Source: Escarpia spicata (lineage: Eukaryota > Annelida > Polychaeta > Sabellida > Siboglinidae). From it: a stretch of DNA of 64,000 nucleotides. Location of the stretch: contig OZ023214.1 of assembly GCA_963995525.1 (NCBI GenBank), forward strand, positions 12,187,118 through 12,251,117, written 5' to 3'. Shown one piece after another: positions 1 through 12,207 of the stretch (positions are counted from its first letter, which is position 1; every line of letters starts with the position of its first letter). The translations under genes were made by a program, and so were the position numbers. The notes beneath the pieces are model-generated. The model saw nothing but the letters and a program-made list of their open reading frames with translations, had not been told where the DNA came from and did no database searches.

Positions 1-92
1 CCCGGTCTATTGGTTTGTTTCCTACTAACGATCTTGTTTTGCAACCGAGAGCATTGCTGTCGTGATTTTTAATTCACTGGTATTACTTAATG

Positions 93-420
93 TGTAGCGC
101 CGTGCTGCAGTGGCTAGAGTTTCGGACTCTCGCCTGAGAGTACCCAGGTTCGAATCATGTGCGGTGGTGTCGAACCTCTGCCTTAGCAAGTTCGTTCACA
201 ATACGGCGCTCCAGTTCAGTCAGGCTGTGTGATTGAGTATCTGGTTATAGACAATGGTGGGTATTTGTGTACGAACAATCTTCGCGCATTAATTGCAGCG
301 TGGCTGGATGCTTCCCAGATAAGTCGAGATGGTGTTCGATTGAACAGGGAAGTGAAGTGTAAAGCGCTTTGAGCAGTCATGAGGACTGGATACTGCGCTA
401 AATAAGATCTTACCTTTACT
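93..420 (+). mobile_element. tRNA-derived SINE, copy 1
   Basis: The head resembles a tRNA promoter. A box A-like TGGCTAGAG lies near 112 and a box B-like GGTTCGAATC near 148. A body of about 200 bp follows, then a tail containing GTGTAAAGCGCTTTGAGCAG and ending in ACCTTTACTTACCTTTT. Three further copies occur at 30770-31090 (minus), 46853-47085 (plus) and 61000-61268 (minus), sharing both head and body. The element carries no protein. I infer that a LINE partner mobilises it, but that partner is not identified here. It is not a functional tRNA, because the head is diverged and fused to the body. Confidence 0.8.
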
Positions 421-3300
421 TACCTTTTAATACAACTAACTATCCAATAGTTCATATATTAAATGTAGGCGTAGTAATATTGTTCTATTTTTTTAAACAT
501 ATAAGTCAGCTATCCCTGCGGTATCAGTGTCCCAAGCAGTCACCAAGTGAGGGTCATACCACGGTCACTAAGCCAGGGTTATGCAAGAGATGCCATCACA
601 GAGTTTCAAAGAGAAGCTGGACAGACGTAGCGCTCCAGTGTTTTCCCACGAGGTTTCGTGTTTTGACAGAAAGAACAACACAAATCAAGATGTAAGGTGG
701 GTGGATTGCACCAGGATTTAACTAACAGCAGATTTGTGTAATTATCTCCCAATACTTGCTGTTAAAGTTACTTTTAAGTTCCCCGCGGGAAGGTCAGTTA
801 ATTGGTCTGTGTCAGAGTTACATCATTAATCATTCCCCTATAGACTATAGTTCAACTAGCGTGTTCTATTTATATATATGGTCTGTGTTGACAGTGTGGG
901 CGGAATTCCCACAGCATTTAAAGCTATTTGTATTATGATATACACAGGTTAAATTCCACTGTTTGGGATAATGAAGCACTATCTACACAATTGCATGGTT
1001 CCTAATCTAGTAATTAGCGTGAGTCTTTAATACTCAATAGGAGATCATTGTGTTGATATGTTCCCTGCTGAGATGTTGGCACAGTAGGCTGTGTGATGTG
1101 TCTGCAGCGGTGACGGGTATCGCTATTCCCTAGGGAGTAGGGACAGCATGTTGCCTGTCAGTGGATAGACCGACTGCCCATTGAGTTTAGCAGGGTAGTT
1201 TCTACAGAAGGGCTATTAACGCCCAGTGTAGTGGGTAATTTATATATTGATAAGATAGGTTAGCAGAAGAATGTTTAATCAATGCTTTAAGCGATAAGTT
1301 GATTTCTAATTGTTCTTAGCAATTACAAGCTTATATATGTGACTCTTAGCCGGTGTTCTCACAGCAGAATTATGCTATTTTAGTGCATTTTAAGGGAATC
1401 ATTATGTCAGCATACATAATTATAATGATATCGTGTTAGTCATTATTTGGTTTATTCATTTATAACTGATAATTGGTTGTATATCAGTTACTGAGTCTTG
1501 TTAATTAGTGCAATGCTGTGCAGTATTATATTTCACTTGCTTGTTTATTTACAGACAGTGCATGGTGTGATTGCACTGAGCAGTGCTCGGGTGCGGTGTT
1601 AGACTGCAGTTCCCATTTGGGGTGAGCATTGTTACCTTCAATGTCATGGTGTATTACTAATTGGTTAGAAACCATTAGTCTGACAGTAATTATACACAAC
1701 TGCATTAAGTAATTTGAGACAATGCATTAGACATGCGTTTAGTATTGATTAATGGACTCGTATTCTATGTGGATGATGAGCCGTTGCATGATGATAATGG
1801 TCATGTATATGTACCGATGCTTTATTATGCATAGAGGAGTGCCTCATATACGTGTGTTTAATTGTATAAGTATTACAACCAAGTTTATATTTTATGGACA
1901 TTTGATACTGATTTGATACTGTGTTAATGATACTTAGGATGCATTTGAATGTATTTCTTGGTTTGGGAATACAGTGTTTAAACTAATATAGACCTATGTG
2001 TTATTGATAGTAAATCCGTAAAGGAGTATTGCCGTTTGGATATCTAGTTACAAATATCACAGGTGCTAGCCTGCTATTTAGTATCTGAGATGATCTATAT
2101 GCAATTAAACTGTATCAACGTTATGCAAGGAATATTATGTTTAATGCTGTTGTTGAATGATCCTTTGTATCCATTGTGGCACTTGTAGTAACCATTTGTT
2201 ATTATATTGCAGGTTTTATTTTGTATTTTAGATTTATAACACAATAAATGATAGTAATCATTTAATCGTGTTGTCCCCATAAAACAACCGAGCGGTTTTA
2301 GGGTCATAATCGTAAACGTTAGCGACAGACACGGTACAGAGAAGATGACTTCACATAGGCATAACCAGTCGTAAACGACAGTGACATTGCCAAGCCTATT
2401 CACGAATGATTTATGCCACTTCAAGAGCCCTGCATTAATATTCAACTTGTAGCTGTGGCTACATTATGTTAGTGACACCTCCGTTGGGGAATGTGTCTAA
2501 AATTGTTAATTAACGTCGTTCGTGGCTCTGCGCTACATCAGTGGCGCCAGTCGGTGGACCAACCAACCTGACAATGGCAGACACTACACAAGCTGATGTA
2601 CCGAGCCATTTTGTTTGGCTTTCTAACAGGTCGTAACGGCAATTTTGTATATTGATAATCTTTTACATATTTCGCAGTGAATTTACTATTTTCATTTTGT
2701 AATGTTTCGAAACTGACTTCTTCAAACAAGTACCGCTAGGTGGCTATACAATAGTATACATAGTCATTCCGTGAAACTCGGTCACTGGTGAAGCTACGCC
2801 CTGGGTGACTTCAGTACGTGTTGATAAAGTAACCGCCAGGTGGTGATACGGTGTATACGTGACATTGTTAGACTTAACTTATTTGTTTTCTAAATGCATC
2901 GCCAGTTGGTGTATCACAGGCCGATGTTCAAGGAAGCGAATGAACGTAGCAAGAAACCAGTGGCCCTCGACATTTGGGAGGAGATACTGACAGACTATTC
3001 GCAAGAGTTAGCGTATTAGTGTGTTTGGGGGATGCGTGCGTGCGTGTGTGTGCGTGCGCGCGCGTGCATAAATGTTGGGATGACGTTGTTATATATATAT
3101 ATATATATACTGGGTAGTACTGATAGGCAGAACAGAACTCAACAGTACACATATATATATCTATATACGATTAAGCTTATCGTATTGTATGAATCTTGAC
3201 TACTATATAGTTACTTTTCCACACAATATTCGCTTTCTCAACAGCTACCATTGCAACAAACTGAAACATTTAACCATACATTTAAATAATGACGTTTGCC
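421..3300. other. AT-rich intergenic DNA, no gene seen
   Basis: I see no recognisable protein or RNA gene in this stretch. It holds a G/T- and C/G-rich simple stretch at about 3030-3070 and a short (TA)n run at 3091-3110. Small open frames here have no recognisable domain and no supporting splice context. Confidence 0.5.
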
Positions 3301-3317
3301 TCATGCAGTTGACTAAT

Positions 3318-3323
3318 TTTATT
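3318..3323 (-). promoter_or_regulatory. Candidate polyadenylation signal for rhodanese copy A
   Basis: AATAAA is read on the minus strand about 190 nt beyond the copy A stop codon (3512-3514). The spacing suits a short 3' UTR, but the hexamer is common in AT-rich DNA. Confidence 0.35.
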
Positions 3324-3511
3324 GTAAAATTCACGCTACTTTTAATTTGTACATTGAAAATACAGCATTAACAAACATCATGACGTTGAGCAACAGTTAC
3401 GTTCTTCTCTTCGAAGTGCGATATGGCCGTATACACCAACGAGAGTACGACGTATTGTGCAGTATTGTTGTTGAGTTGTGAACGAGAGATTCGAGTCGTG
3501 TACACTTCCTC

Positions 3512-6500
3512 CTAACTTTCCGGGCTGCGTGCAGACCATTCCAACCAACTTCCGGGATAGCGATTCACTCTGCAAAAAACCAACACCATAGTTGACACAT
3601 GTCACCAGGGTGTCTGGGACCGCACAGCGTCAATAGAAAAGTTGTTTTCATTCAGTGTCCTCTACAATATCTACGCATCAGTCAAGAAACGCGCCATGAC
3701 AGACAATGCCATCAACATTATACCGAGCGTACCAGCAAAATGTCGGAAGCGTCACTACCGACAGTGTCATTAGTAAAGTTACCAAAAGTGTCGCAGTCGT
3801 TGTCGTCGTCGTCGTTAGGTAATATAATTGTATAACTAATAATATAAACGTAGTCAAATAGCAATAGCAAAAACACTTATATAGCACCAAATTATCCAGG
3901 AAGCTTTCATAATGACTGCGTGATTGACAAATATGCTGTCGACACAGTACTGACAGGATAGATAACTGTCGATGATAACCACGTTACTGACAGGAGATTA
4001 ACAGCTTTGTTCAGAACCACCTGGAATTTAATGTTTGTAAAAAAAAAATGTTGATTGATCTTAGAAGATACAAAAATGTGCATGATTCTGTTGTCATCAA
4101 AAGAGTTGAGGTCGAATGAGTGGAGACATACAAATATCTAAGGGTCGTATTTGATAACGTTTTAAGCTGGGAGGATGACGTAAACACCATTGTAAAAAAA
4201 TTGGGCCAAGAGCCTTTGGACTACATTGTGAGTTTGTAATTATTAATGAAATGTTTGTTGGTGAATCAAAGTTACAGATCATTCAGAGTTATGGTGGAAG
4301 TAAAGTGTTAACATGTTTAGTAGCTATCTAGACTATATGCGTGCCATGAAATTAAGTATTCGAGTAGACCATTTCGTGAATAGTGTATATATATATATAT
4401 ATATATATATATTAGTTAATGTGTTATTAAAAAATACTGTCGGATTTTATCCCGATACTCTGTTATTTAGGCCGATTTCCAGTGGTTGTAAAAACCTTGC
4501 AGGAGAGTTGGTGAGCTGCAATCTCGCATGTAGCACATTGAAACATTTTAAAAGAAAATGCACACGCATTATCTGTTCTCATTCTGCCCGTACCACCCTC
4601 CCCCAGAATGGGAAGAAGAAAGAGATGAACTATGATAAGACTATTTGTTAACAAGGTGCATATGCATAGCGTGCATTTTGACTAAAACACAGTAGTATTG
4701 ACAGTTAAAAACAGTAGTAACGACATAATACTGATATAACTGGAGTGACGGAATAGCTGCTACATGTATAGTAAAACATCTGAATAATATTCCTTTTTGG
4801 CTAAGTATGCTTTAACCTTTTCGAGTATACCTATGTTATTTTACTTTATATGTTATTTCATACCTAAGTTATTTTATTTTAATCCTATTTTAACCTTTCT
4901 GTTGCATTGAAAATTATGTTTACTGCTGTTTTTAAAGTTCCTCAGGTTCTACCAGTGCAGTAGGGATTCCCATTACACATTAGTTACAGCCCACTGTGTG
5001 ACACAGCTTAAAACCTACATGCAATTGTCCAGTTTAACAGGGGTCTAGTGGGTTAATGCTGTCTGTTGATGCAAACCTCTGCCAATGACCAATTTCAGAT
5101 TAGTCACAGTTTCCATCAAACAATAACAGGCAGAGAATCTTAGCTTCACCGTGGGGTGGGGCGTGGGGGTGTAATACAATCAATTGGCACTCTGCCAACC
5201 TAGTCCAGACAGAAACAGACAAAATGTGAACATTTAGCTTTTTGGGAGGCCCTGAGGTTCCCTTAGAATTATTCAATCAAATACAAATTTCTTGTGTACA
5301 GTGACACTATCCTAATAGACGTCTATGCAAAATTAGGAAAAAGTTACTGAACAGTTTTTGAAATAACAGAAAAGATAACCTCTGATCCACGCAAAGCACA
5401 TAATCCGCATGTGACAGATGGTGTAGGAAAAGGGATTAGCTATGTAATAGTATTTAGCCAGCCAATTATAAATTGAGCTACTGCTGCAATAGACAATTTA
5501 GTTAGCAAATTTAGCATTTTAGGGGACCTTTGGTGCCCCTAGAATGATTCAATAAAATACAGATTTATTGTGTATAGTGGCACTACCACATGAAATGTCC
5601 ATGCCAAATTTGAGAAAAGGTTACTGAAGAATTTTTGAGAAAATAGACAACATTTTATGTGAAAATTTACCCGTTTTAGGATCCTTTTTGGGATGGCATT
5701 AGGTGCCCTTAGAAAGATTCGATCAAATACAGATTTCTTGTGTACAGTGGCACTACCACGTGAAATGTATAGGCAAAATTAGAGAAAAAGTTACTGAACA
5801 GTTTTTTTAAAGACAATAGGCAAAATATAAAAAAGTACAAGTTTTGGGGCCCTTTGAGGCCCTAGGGAGCCCTTAGAACGATTAAATCAAATACAGATTC
5901 CCTGTGCATAGTTGTAGTGCCCTAAGATATGTATATGCAAAATTTGAGAAAAAGTTGTGAACGGTTTCAGAGATACGGCAGCTAACGGCGGACGGCAGTC
6001 GGCGGACAGCGGACGGCGGACGCAGAGTGATTTGGCCCAAAGGACTAAAAAGCACATACTCGATTATACTGTTTAAGAAAATTAAGATCATTTGACATAA
6101 TCTCTGAGATTGTACAAATGTTTTTGCTTCTTCCATTTCTGATGTGCTTACTTTTATCTGTGTCTGCTGGGGTGGAAATGTCTCAAAGCAGGATAGGGAC
6201 AGACTGGATAAGATTATAAAGAAGGTGGAAAGTGACGTAGGCAAGAGACAAGACAAGTTGGACACCCACTGAAGACGGTCTTTAACAATATAATCATTGA
6301 ACGTAGCGGACGTTTCCGAGTGCCTAGAGCTAGGACGACAGGATACGTTGGTACTCTTGTGCCTTATGCAATCATTGTCTTTAACCAGAATAGAGGAAGA
6401 ACTAGAAATGAAAGCATGAATAAATGAGAGTGTAGGCGTATGTGGGTGCTTGTAATGTTTGTACCGGTACTTGGTTGTGATTTTTATACAAGTTGGCGCT

Positions 6501-7843
6501 GGCCAATGTTTAGGGTCGCGGTTCTAGTGTTTTCTTGAAAGGCGTCATGCTGAAGACGACGAAAGATCAAAAACAAAATGGACGACATGAAATGATACAT
6601 CTGGCCAAAAAAACCCAGAAACGGTTAAAACCAGTATTCGAAATTACTGCCAATTGGAGACCCGAGACGGTCAAACATTTCGTCGGGTCGGTAACTTCGC
6701 AAGACCGGCCGAATTTAAAAAAAGAAAATAATTGGGCACTTGTCTACTTGCCAACCTCGATTTCGTCATTATAACTACACGTTTGCCTAAATTTGATACT
6801 TCGGTGGTTTAGTTCTATCATTCAAGATCATCCCAGGCATATTTATATTACGAAAACATTGCGTCTTAGCACACTGTTGAGACCCAAAGAACGACCTGAG
6901 TAGCCCCCTGCATATGTTCGTGTTGTGGTGTTTATTGTAACTTGCAACATTTATGTTTTTTCTGTCAACAATAAACTGTTGCCTATGTTGTTATTATATA
7001 TATTCGCTGGTTCATTAATCTAAATATCATAAATATGTTAATATTTGGACCACCAACTTTTGTGTGGGACCACCAACTTTTGAAGGTTGAAAGTCCGACT
7101 GACCACCAACTTTTCAGCTAAGGTGTAGATCACTGGTCACAACAGAAACAACACAATGTTAGTACTTAACAATAGTAATCTTGGAAACAGGTATATGACG
7201 GTGGTGACGTCAACAAAGGCTACGATATCCACACGACTGTACGTACTTGAGATAACCGAGTTTGATGAGCTCCTGGCAAGCGTCAATTGCCCGTACGCCG
7301 GAGCGACAGTACACGACCATATCTTCAACGTCTGTGGATGGCAGCGGCGCAGAGTACTTCTGTTGGAACTCGGCATCCGATAGTTTGAAGGCTTCCACGA
7401 TCTCGCCAACTGCAACACATTGCGTTCACATGTCAACTATCAATATATCTTTATGTTTATGAGCAATGACGTGGGTGTAACCACGAAATATGTCATAAAT
7501 AAAAACGTGTAATTGTTCAATTTAAACTGATGCAAAGTTAAAAGGCAAGAAAACAGCTTGTTATAGCAATGCAATTGCTAATAACGACTTAGCCAAGACA
7601 GCTATGCATTTCAGTGTTTTCATGGTTTATGTCCGTTAAAAAATATTGTCAACAGTTCCGATTAAAATGTGCTATCCAGTAACAAGAAAATGTTTAAGAA
7701 GATTGACTTACGCGGCACGTTAATGGCGTCACCGATCTTTCCCGTCTCTTCCAGTTCGTTTGGATTACGAACATCCAGCAAAATGCCGGTCTTGTTGTTC
7801 ACCATTTGTTCTATGTCGCTAGTTGTAACGTCTTTAGGTGTTA
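3512..7843 (-). CDS. Rhodanese-domain sulfurtransferase, copy A (exons 2-4, first exon not found)
   Basis: Three exons join in frame: exon 2 at 7843-7712, exon 3 at 7409-7247 and exon 4 at 3569-3512 (TAG stop). Acceptors are TTTCAG, TTGCAG and TTGCAG; donors are GTAAGT and GTACGT. Intron phases (1 into exon 2, then 1, then 2) equal those of copies B and C. Exon 2 encodes the first half of the rhodanese fold, with DVRNPNELEETGKIGDAINV. Exon 3 carries the active-site loop YCRSGVRA, whose Cys would carry the persulfide. Exon 4 carries VNRYPGSWLEW, the usual C-terminal motif of TSTD1/HSP67B2-type rhodaneses. The last intron (about 3.7 kb) holds a LINE fragment and a repeat array. No leader exon is visible between 7843 and the LINE at 8469. 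The coding parts have no stop or frameshift, so the copy may be expressed from another first exon, or be a young relic. Confidence 0.75.
3950..4310 (+). pseudogene. Degenerate non-LTR reverse-transcriptase fragment
   Basis: The plus-strand translation gives pieces such as MLIDLRRYKNVHDSVVIKRV, then VETYKYLRVVFDNVLSW, then VNTIVKKLGQ. This is the region downstream of the YADD motif in Rex/CR1-like LINEs (K-T-K-E-M-x-I-D-F, then Y-K-Y-L-G). An in-frame stop near 4117 and the lack of the upstream domains show it is a dead, truncated fragment. It lies antisense in the last intron of rhodanese copy A. Confidence 0.7.
4384..4412. repeat. (TA)n microsatellite
   Basis: An uninterrupted TA dinucleotide run of about 14 units. 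Confidence 0.9.
5220..6040. repeat. Degenerate array of about 165-bp units
   Basis: Four diverged direct copies start near 5247, 5519, 5685 and 5847. Each contains a G/C-rich 'ggccct..ggtgcccttagaa.gatt' block. That is followed by 'caaatacagatt..ttgtgtacagtggcacta', then 'gcaaaattagagaaaaagttactgaacagttt'-like sequence (quoted in pieces). The array ends at 5975-6030 with a run of CGGACGGC and CGGACAGC motifs. No protein is recognisable. It lies within the last intron of copy A. Confidence 0.65.
6041..7246. other. Intron 3 remainder of copy A, no feature recognised
   Basis: I recognise no protein or repeat family here. The only structure noticed is a 14-bp motif, GACCACCAACTTTT, occurring three times between 7049 and 7115. 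Confidence 0.4.
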
Positions 7844-8468
7844 CTGAAATGGAATCATTATTTGTGAGTTGTAGTCACCTTGATCATGGCAACATATCAG
7901 TTGCTATACACTATAGTGTATCCAGTTTTTAGCTCTGCTCAAAGCGTTTTACATTTGATCCCATAGTTAGATGTGTTTATTCGAACATGTACCAGCAAAG
8001 ATGTATTTCTCACTTTTAGAAGATGCTATACCAACTTATAATGTGACAATGGTGTCATTCTTGTTTGTGGAATTTACTCCTCGTTATGTGTCAACTGTGT
8101 CCATTTACATGCATGTAATTGATGCTGTGTTACACCAAATATAAAAAATAATACACTTGTACTTTGTGGCAACTTTCAATAATATTAATAAGAAAAATGA
8201 TATAATTGAAACCACCAAATAATCACCTCGACAATCTTTAAATTATGTTTTCTAAAAGATCGGGTTAAATCTGCGAACATTAAAAAGACGGTATCTTGGT
8301 AGTTAAACAGTTTTGTTTCATTGTTACGACGTTTACACTCCGATATCTTTACGTATGTGTTTTACTTTGTTAACACTATATTTTTAATATACACCGGCAA
8401 AAACAGAGCTTAATACTTTCAATGTAATGATGGCGAATGTTACGTTTCTCAAACATTTTCGTAATGAG

Positions 8469-11400
8469 GAATAGAATAGAATAGAATAGAATGTTATTCA
8501 CTCTAACCACATATTGTGGTACATAGAGGATCACAATTTCAAAAATACATATATAAAACAGGAATCATTACACAAAATATAAATATTAACAGACTGGATA
8601 ATAATTACCCATCAGTCTAAAATACTAATCGTGTAAAGTCATGTTTATACAGGTTCCTGGATAACATACACTAGACGGAACATCGAACATACAGTTTTAA
8701 ACCACGCAAGATGAATTTTGCCAGGCTGTGAATTATGTCTAGATCATTGGTTTGTAGCATACATACAAAATTATAACATTAGGACTCAATCTATTACATG
8801 AAGACATGTATTTAATTCTCAAGTCCAATTTGGTACATTCATATAAAAAATGAATTTCATCGCCTATTACCCCTCCTTCACAAAGTTTACAAAGTCTCTC
8901 ATTCCTAGGTATATTACAGTTTCTTTGGTTATTAACAGGCAATTAATATGTTCCTATCCTGAATTGAAATAATGCTTTTTTAAGTGTTCAGGTAGGGTTA
9001 CGATATACCTTTCTTTTCCATGGGAGATTTTAAAAAGTTGATACATCACAATATTATCATTTACAATTATGCAGTGCCATAGTTGCTTAAATTGATCACA
9101 TTCGAATTTGTGTGTGATCTTGGCATCTATTTTATGATCCTGTGTTAACCATATATAAGTAATACCATTACTTTGAAAGATGTTACTAACACATTTAATT
9201 CAAGGTGATGAGTGTAAATTTTTACAATGCAGATTATATAAAATTGTGTACATGACCTTATTAAGTTTTTCCTCACTACTTTTTAATATTCTTGTCCAAT
9301 AACAAACCATTCTTTGTTTTATAGTGACTGACAGTGGATGTCTTCCTAGCTCTCCATATAGTGGCATACTATGAGAGAATTTAGACACTCCAAAAATGAA
9401 TTTACAGAATTTAGTATGCAATTTCTCCAATATATCAACATTTTCGTAGCCCCATACGTCACAACCGTACAATAAGATTGGTTCTATGCACCTGTCAAAT
9501 AATTTAAGCATAACATCAGTTGGTAGGTTCAGTCACCTACCTTTTTGTATGAGTGAATACATAGCCTTTGAAGCTTTATCATGTAGCAGTTGTTTGGCTT
9601 TAACAAAGGATCCATTCCAATTAAAGCAAATACCCAAATAAATATAATCCTCCATTTGATCAAGATCCACATTACCAAATTTAAATGTAGGAATGTTACG
9701 TATCCTTGTCTTAGACCTGGCAAAGACCATCATTTTTGTTTTACCGATATTAACTTTCAGTCTATTACAGCTACAGTATTCATTCAGTAAGTTTAGATTC
9801 CTCTGCATGTCACGCTCATTGTCAGCCATTATAACAGTGTCATCTGCCTACAGGAGAACAAATAGATTTAACATTCCATTAATGCTATCTTTATTGTCAT
9901 TATACAGTTTGTCTATAAATGTTAGTGTATTCCATTTCTGTGCTGTGAAGAATGTTTCCATATCATTGAGAACAAGTGCAAATAAGAGTGGCGATAAGTT
10001 CTCTCCTTGTCTTAGTCCTACATGTGATTCAAAGAATTCTGACTGCACGCCATTGTTCACAGCACATGATTTGATTGATTTGTGCATATTCAATATAACG
10101 TTAAGCATTTTTCCCGATATATAAGCAATTTTCCCGATATATCATATGTTATTAGTTTTTTCCATAATGTTGCTCTGTTGATCGAGTCAAAAGCTTTACT
10201 ATAATCCACAAAAGTACAGAGCAATCTTCAACATTGACATAAAAATTATTCAACAATACGTTTGAGTGTAAATATTTGGTCGGTTGTAGAATAACCTTTC
10301 CTGAAGCCAGCTTGGGCTTCACTCATAATTTGGTGTGAGTTTATAAAGGCTGTCAGTCTTTCATTTATAATTGAGGTAAATCATTTTCCTAAGCAGCTGC
10401 GAAGGGTTATCCCTCTAGTTATCTGGATCATTAATGTCATCTTTATTTTTATATATTGGTTTTATTATACCAATGACCCACTCACGTGGTATATGACCAC
10501 TCAGTAATACAACATTAAAGACTTGTTAACACAGACAGGTGATTTTCTGAGAAAGCTTTAATCATTTCATTGATGATATTATCTTCCCCACCTGCCTGCC
10601 CATTTTTCAATCGTTTTACAGCTTTTTTCACTTCTACCTCACACATTTGTGAATTTAATGTCTTGTTCTCAGAGTATTTGTTACTTACACTGCTCGGCTT
10701 TTGAGTTACATTTATGTTACATTGGAATCCAGATTCATTTTCTTTAGTAGAGTTTAATTCAGAGAAATGTTCAAGAAACTCGTCAATAGTTACATGTCCT
10801 GTATTTGCTTGCATGGTACTCTTATTTATTATCTTCCAGAAAGCTTTGGGATCATTAGATTCCTTTGCTTTTAGATCCTCTACAAATGTTTGTCTATGCC
10901 TATGCCTATGCCTTAGATGTATTGATAATAGTTTTATACTCCTTTCCAGTTAATTAAGTTTTCCTCACTTTTATTGTCCTTATATAGCCTTCTTGCTCTG
11001 TTGAATGCATTTATTTTATCACTGCAGTCTGCGTCAAACCAATCTTTATATTTATTTGTTTTTAATATTTATTTTGGCATATGGCTTAGTTTTGAGCATG
11101 CTGCATTCTTTAGCACCATTTAAAAGTAGATAATTAAAGCTTGCAACCAAATCATTAACACTTTCCTTAGTTGCCTCACTGATGTTTTTCAATATATCAT
11201 CTAGTAAAGTGCTAACTCTCTCAAACTCATCAGTGTTGTTATTAATGGCACATTGAAATTCGGTTTTCTTGTTATGCTCCCATCTTACTACTGTCCTTTT
11301 GACACCTGCTTTGATATGGCACGATGTATTCTTTGTCGCTATTAGCACTGTATCAAGCACCAGTTCTATCATATTATGGCCATCAGATAATAGTGGATTT

Positions 11401-12150
11401 CCATCATATACAATAAAGTTATTGATATGTTTAAATAACAATGGACAACTTAAGAAATAATCAATAGTACTGACATTCCTAAAGGTGGGATTACCACTTG
11501 AGTCATTAGGCGTCCTCCCATTTACAATAAGCACATTAGTAGTTTTACATAGATCTACTAATAGTGGCCCATATTTAGTACATTGGGTGTCATTATTTTT
11601 TCTTTTATAGTGAGCTTTCGTGCCAGTACTCTGCAGCACCGTCATTCCCAAAGTCATTAAACATATCATCTTCTACAAAATCACATAAACCACCAGTCCT
11701 AGCATTCAAATCGCCACACATACAAACAAATGCATCTTTACAAGACAAAAGTTCTAATAATTCTACTTCACACCCTTCAAAAGCTTCTGCTTTAGTGTAT
11801 TTGGACCCTTCTGGGGGGATATAAACAACTCCCAACAATAAATCTTTAGTTAATCCAATACTGGCTCTGTCTACTTTGTACCATGACACGAAATCACTGT
11901 CAGTTTTTATTTATGTTATTATGCCTATTCCTCCCGATTTTACTTTTGAGCAGTACTTTCTGCATTTAAACTTTCCCTTGTATCCCACAGGTATAGTACT
12001 ATTATCAATATCTATGTCATTAACTTTGGTTTCCACAAAGCAATTAATAGTATGAATAAAAAGTCAATAAAATCAGGTAAGTCCAATTTCGATGGTAGGC
12101 TACAAACATTTAACAAGGCTATATTGATCGTCTTTGACTGTTTTGCATGT
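8469..12150 (-). mobile_element. Decayed non-LTR retrotransposon (LINE) with endonuclease and reverse transcriptase
   Basis: The element reads from about 12150 down to an (ATAGA)n tail at 8469-8491. Domains in order are as follows. The endonuclease spans about 12140-11050: INIALLNVCSL at its start, CGDLNARTG at about 11700, TIDYFL, and SDGHN as the SDH-like catalytic motif. The reverse transcriptase spans about 10810-9200: KAVKRLKNGQAGGEDNI, GLRQGENLSPLLFALVLND, KTKMMVFA, and YGCDVWG after the thumb. A C-terminal Cys/His segment (CKLCEGGVIGDEIHFLYEC) lies at about 8890. The catalytic YADD box near 9850 reads stop-ADD, because the Tyr codon has become TAG, and several frameshifts break the frame. 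It cannot make active protein. It begins about 60 nt beyond the copy B stop codon, so it probably lies in or next to that 3' UTR. The clade (CR1/RTE/Jockey) is not resolved. Confidence 0.88.
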
Positions 12151-12207
12151 TCAAGACACCAGTGGCGCCACAGTGTGGTCAGAATTGAGTGCAAAATCAG
12201 CGCCCCC

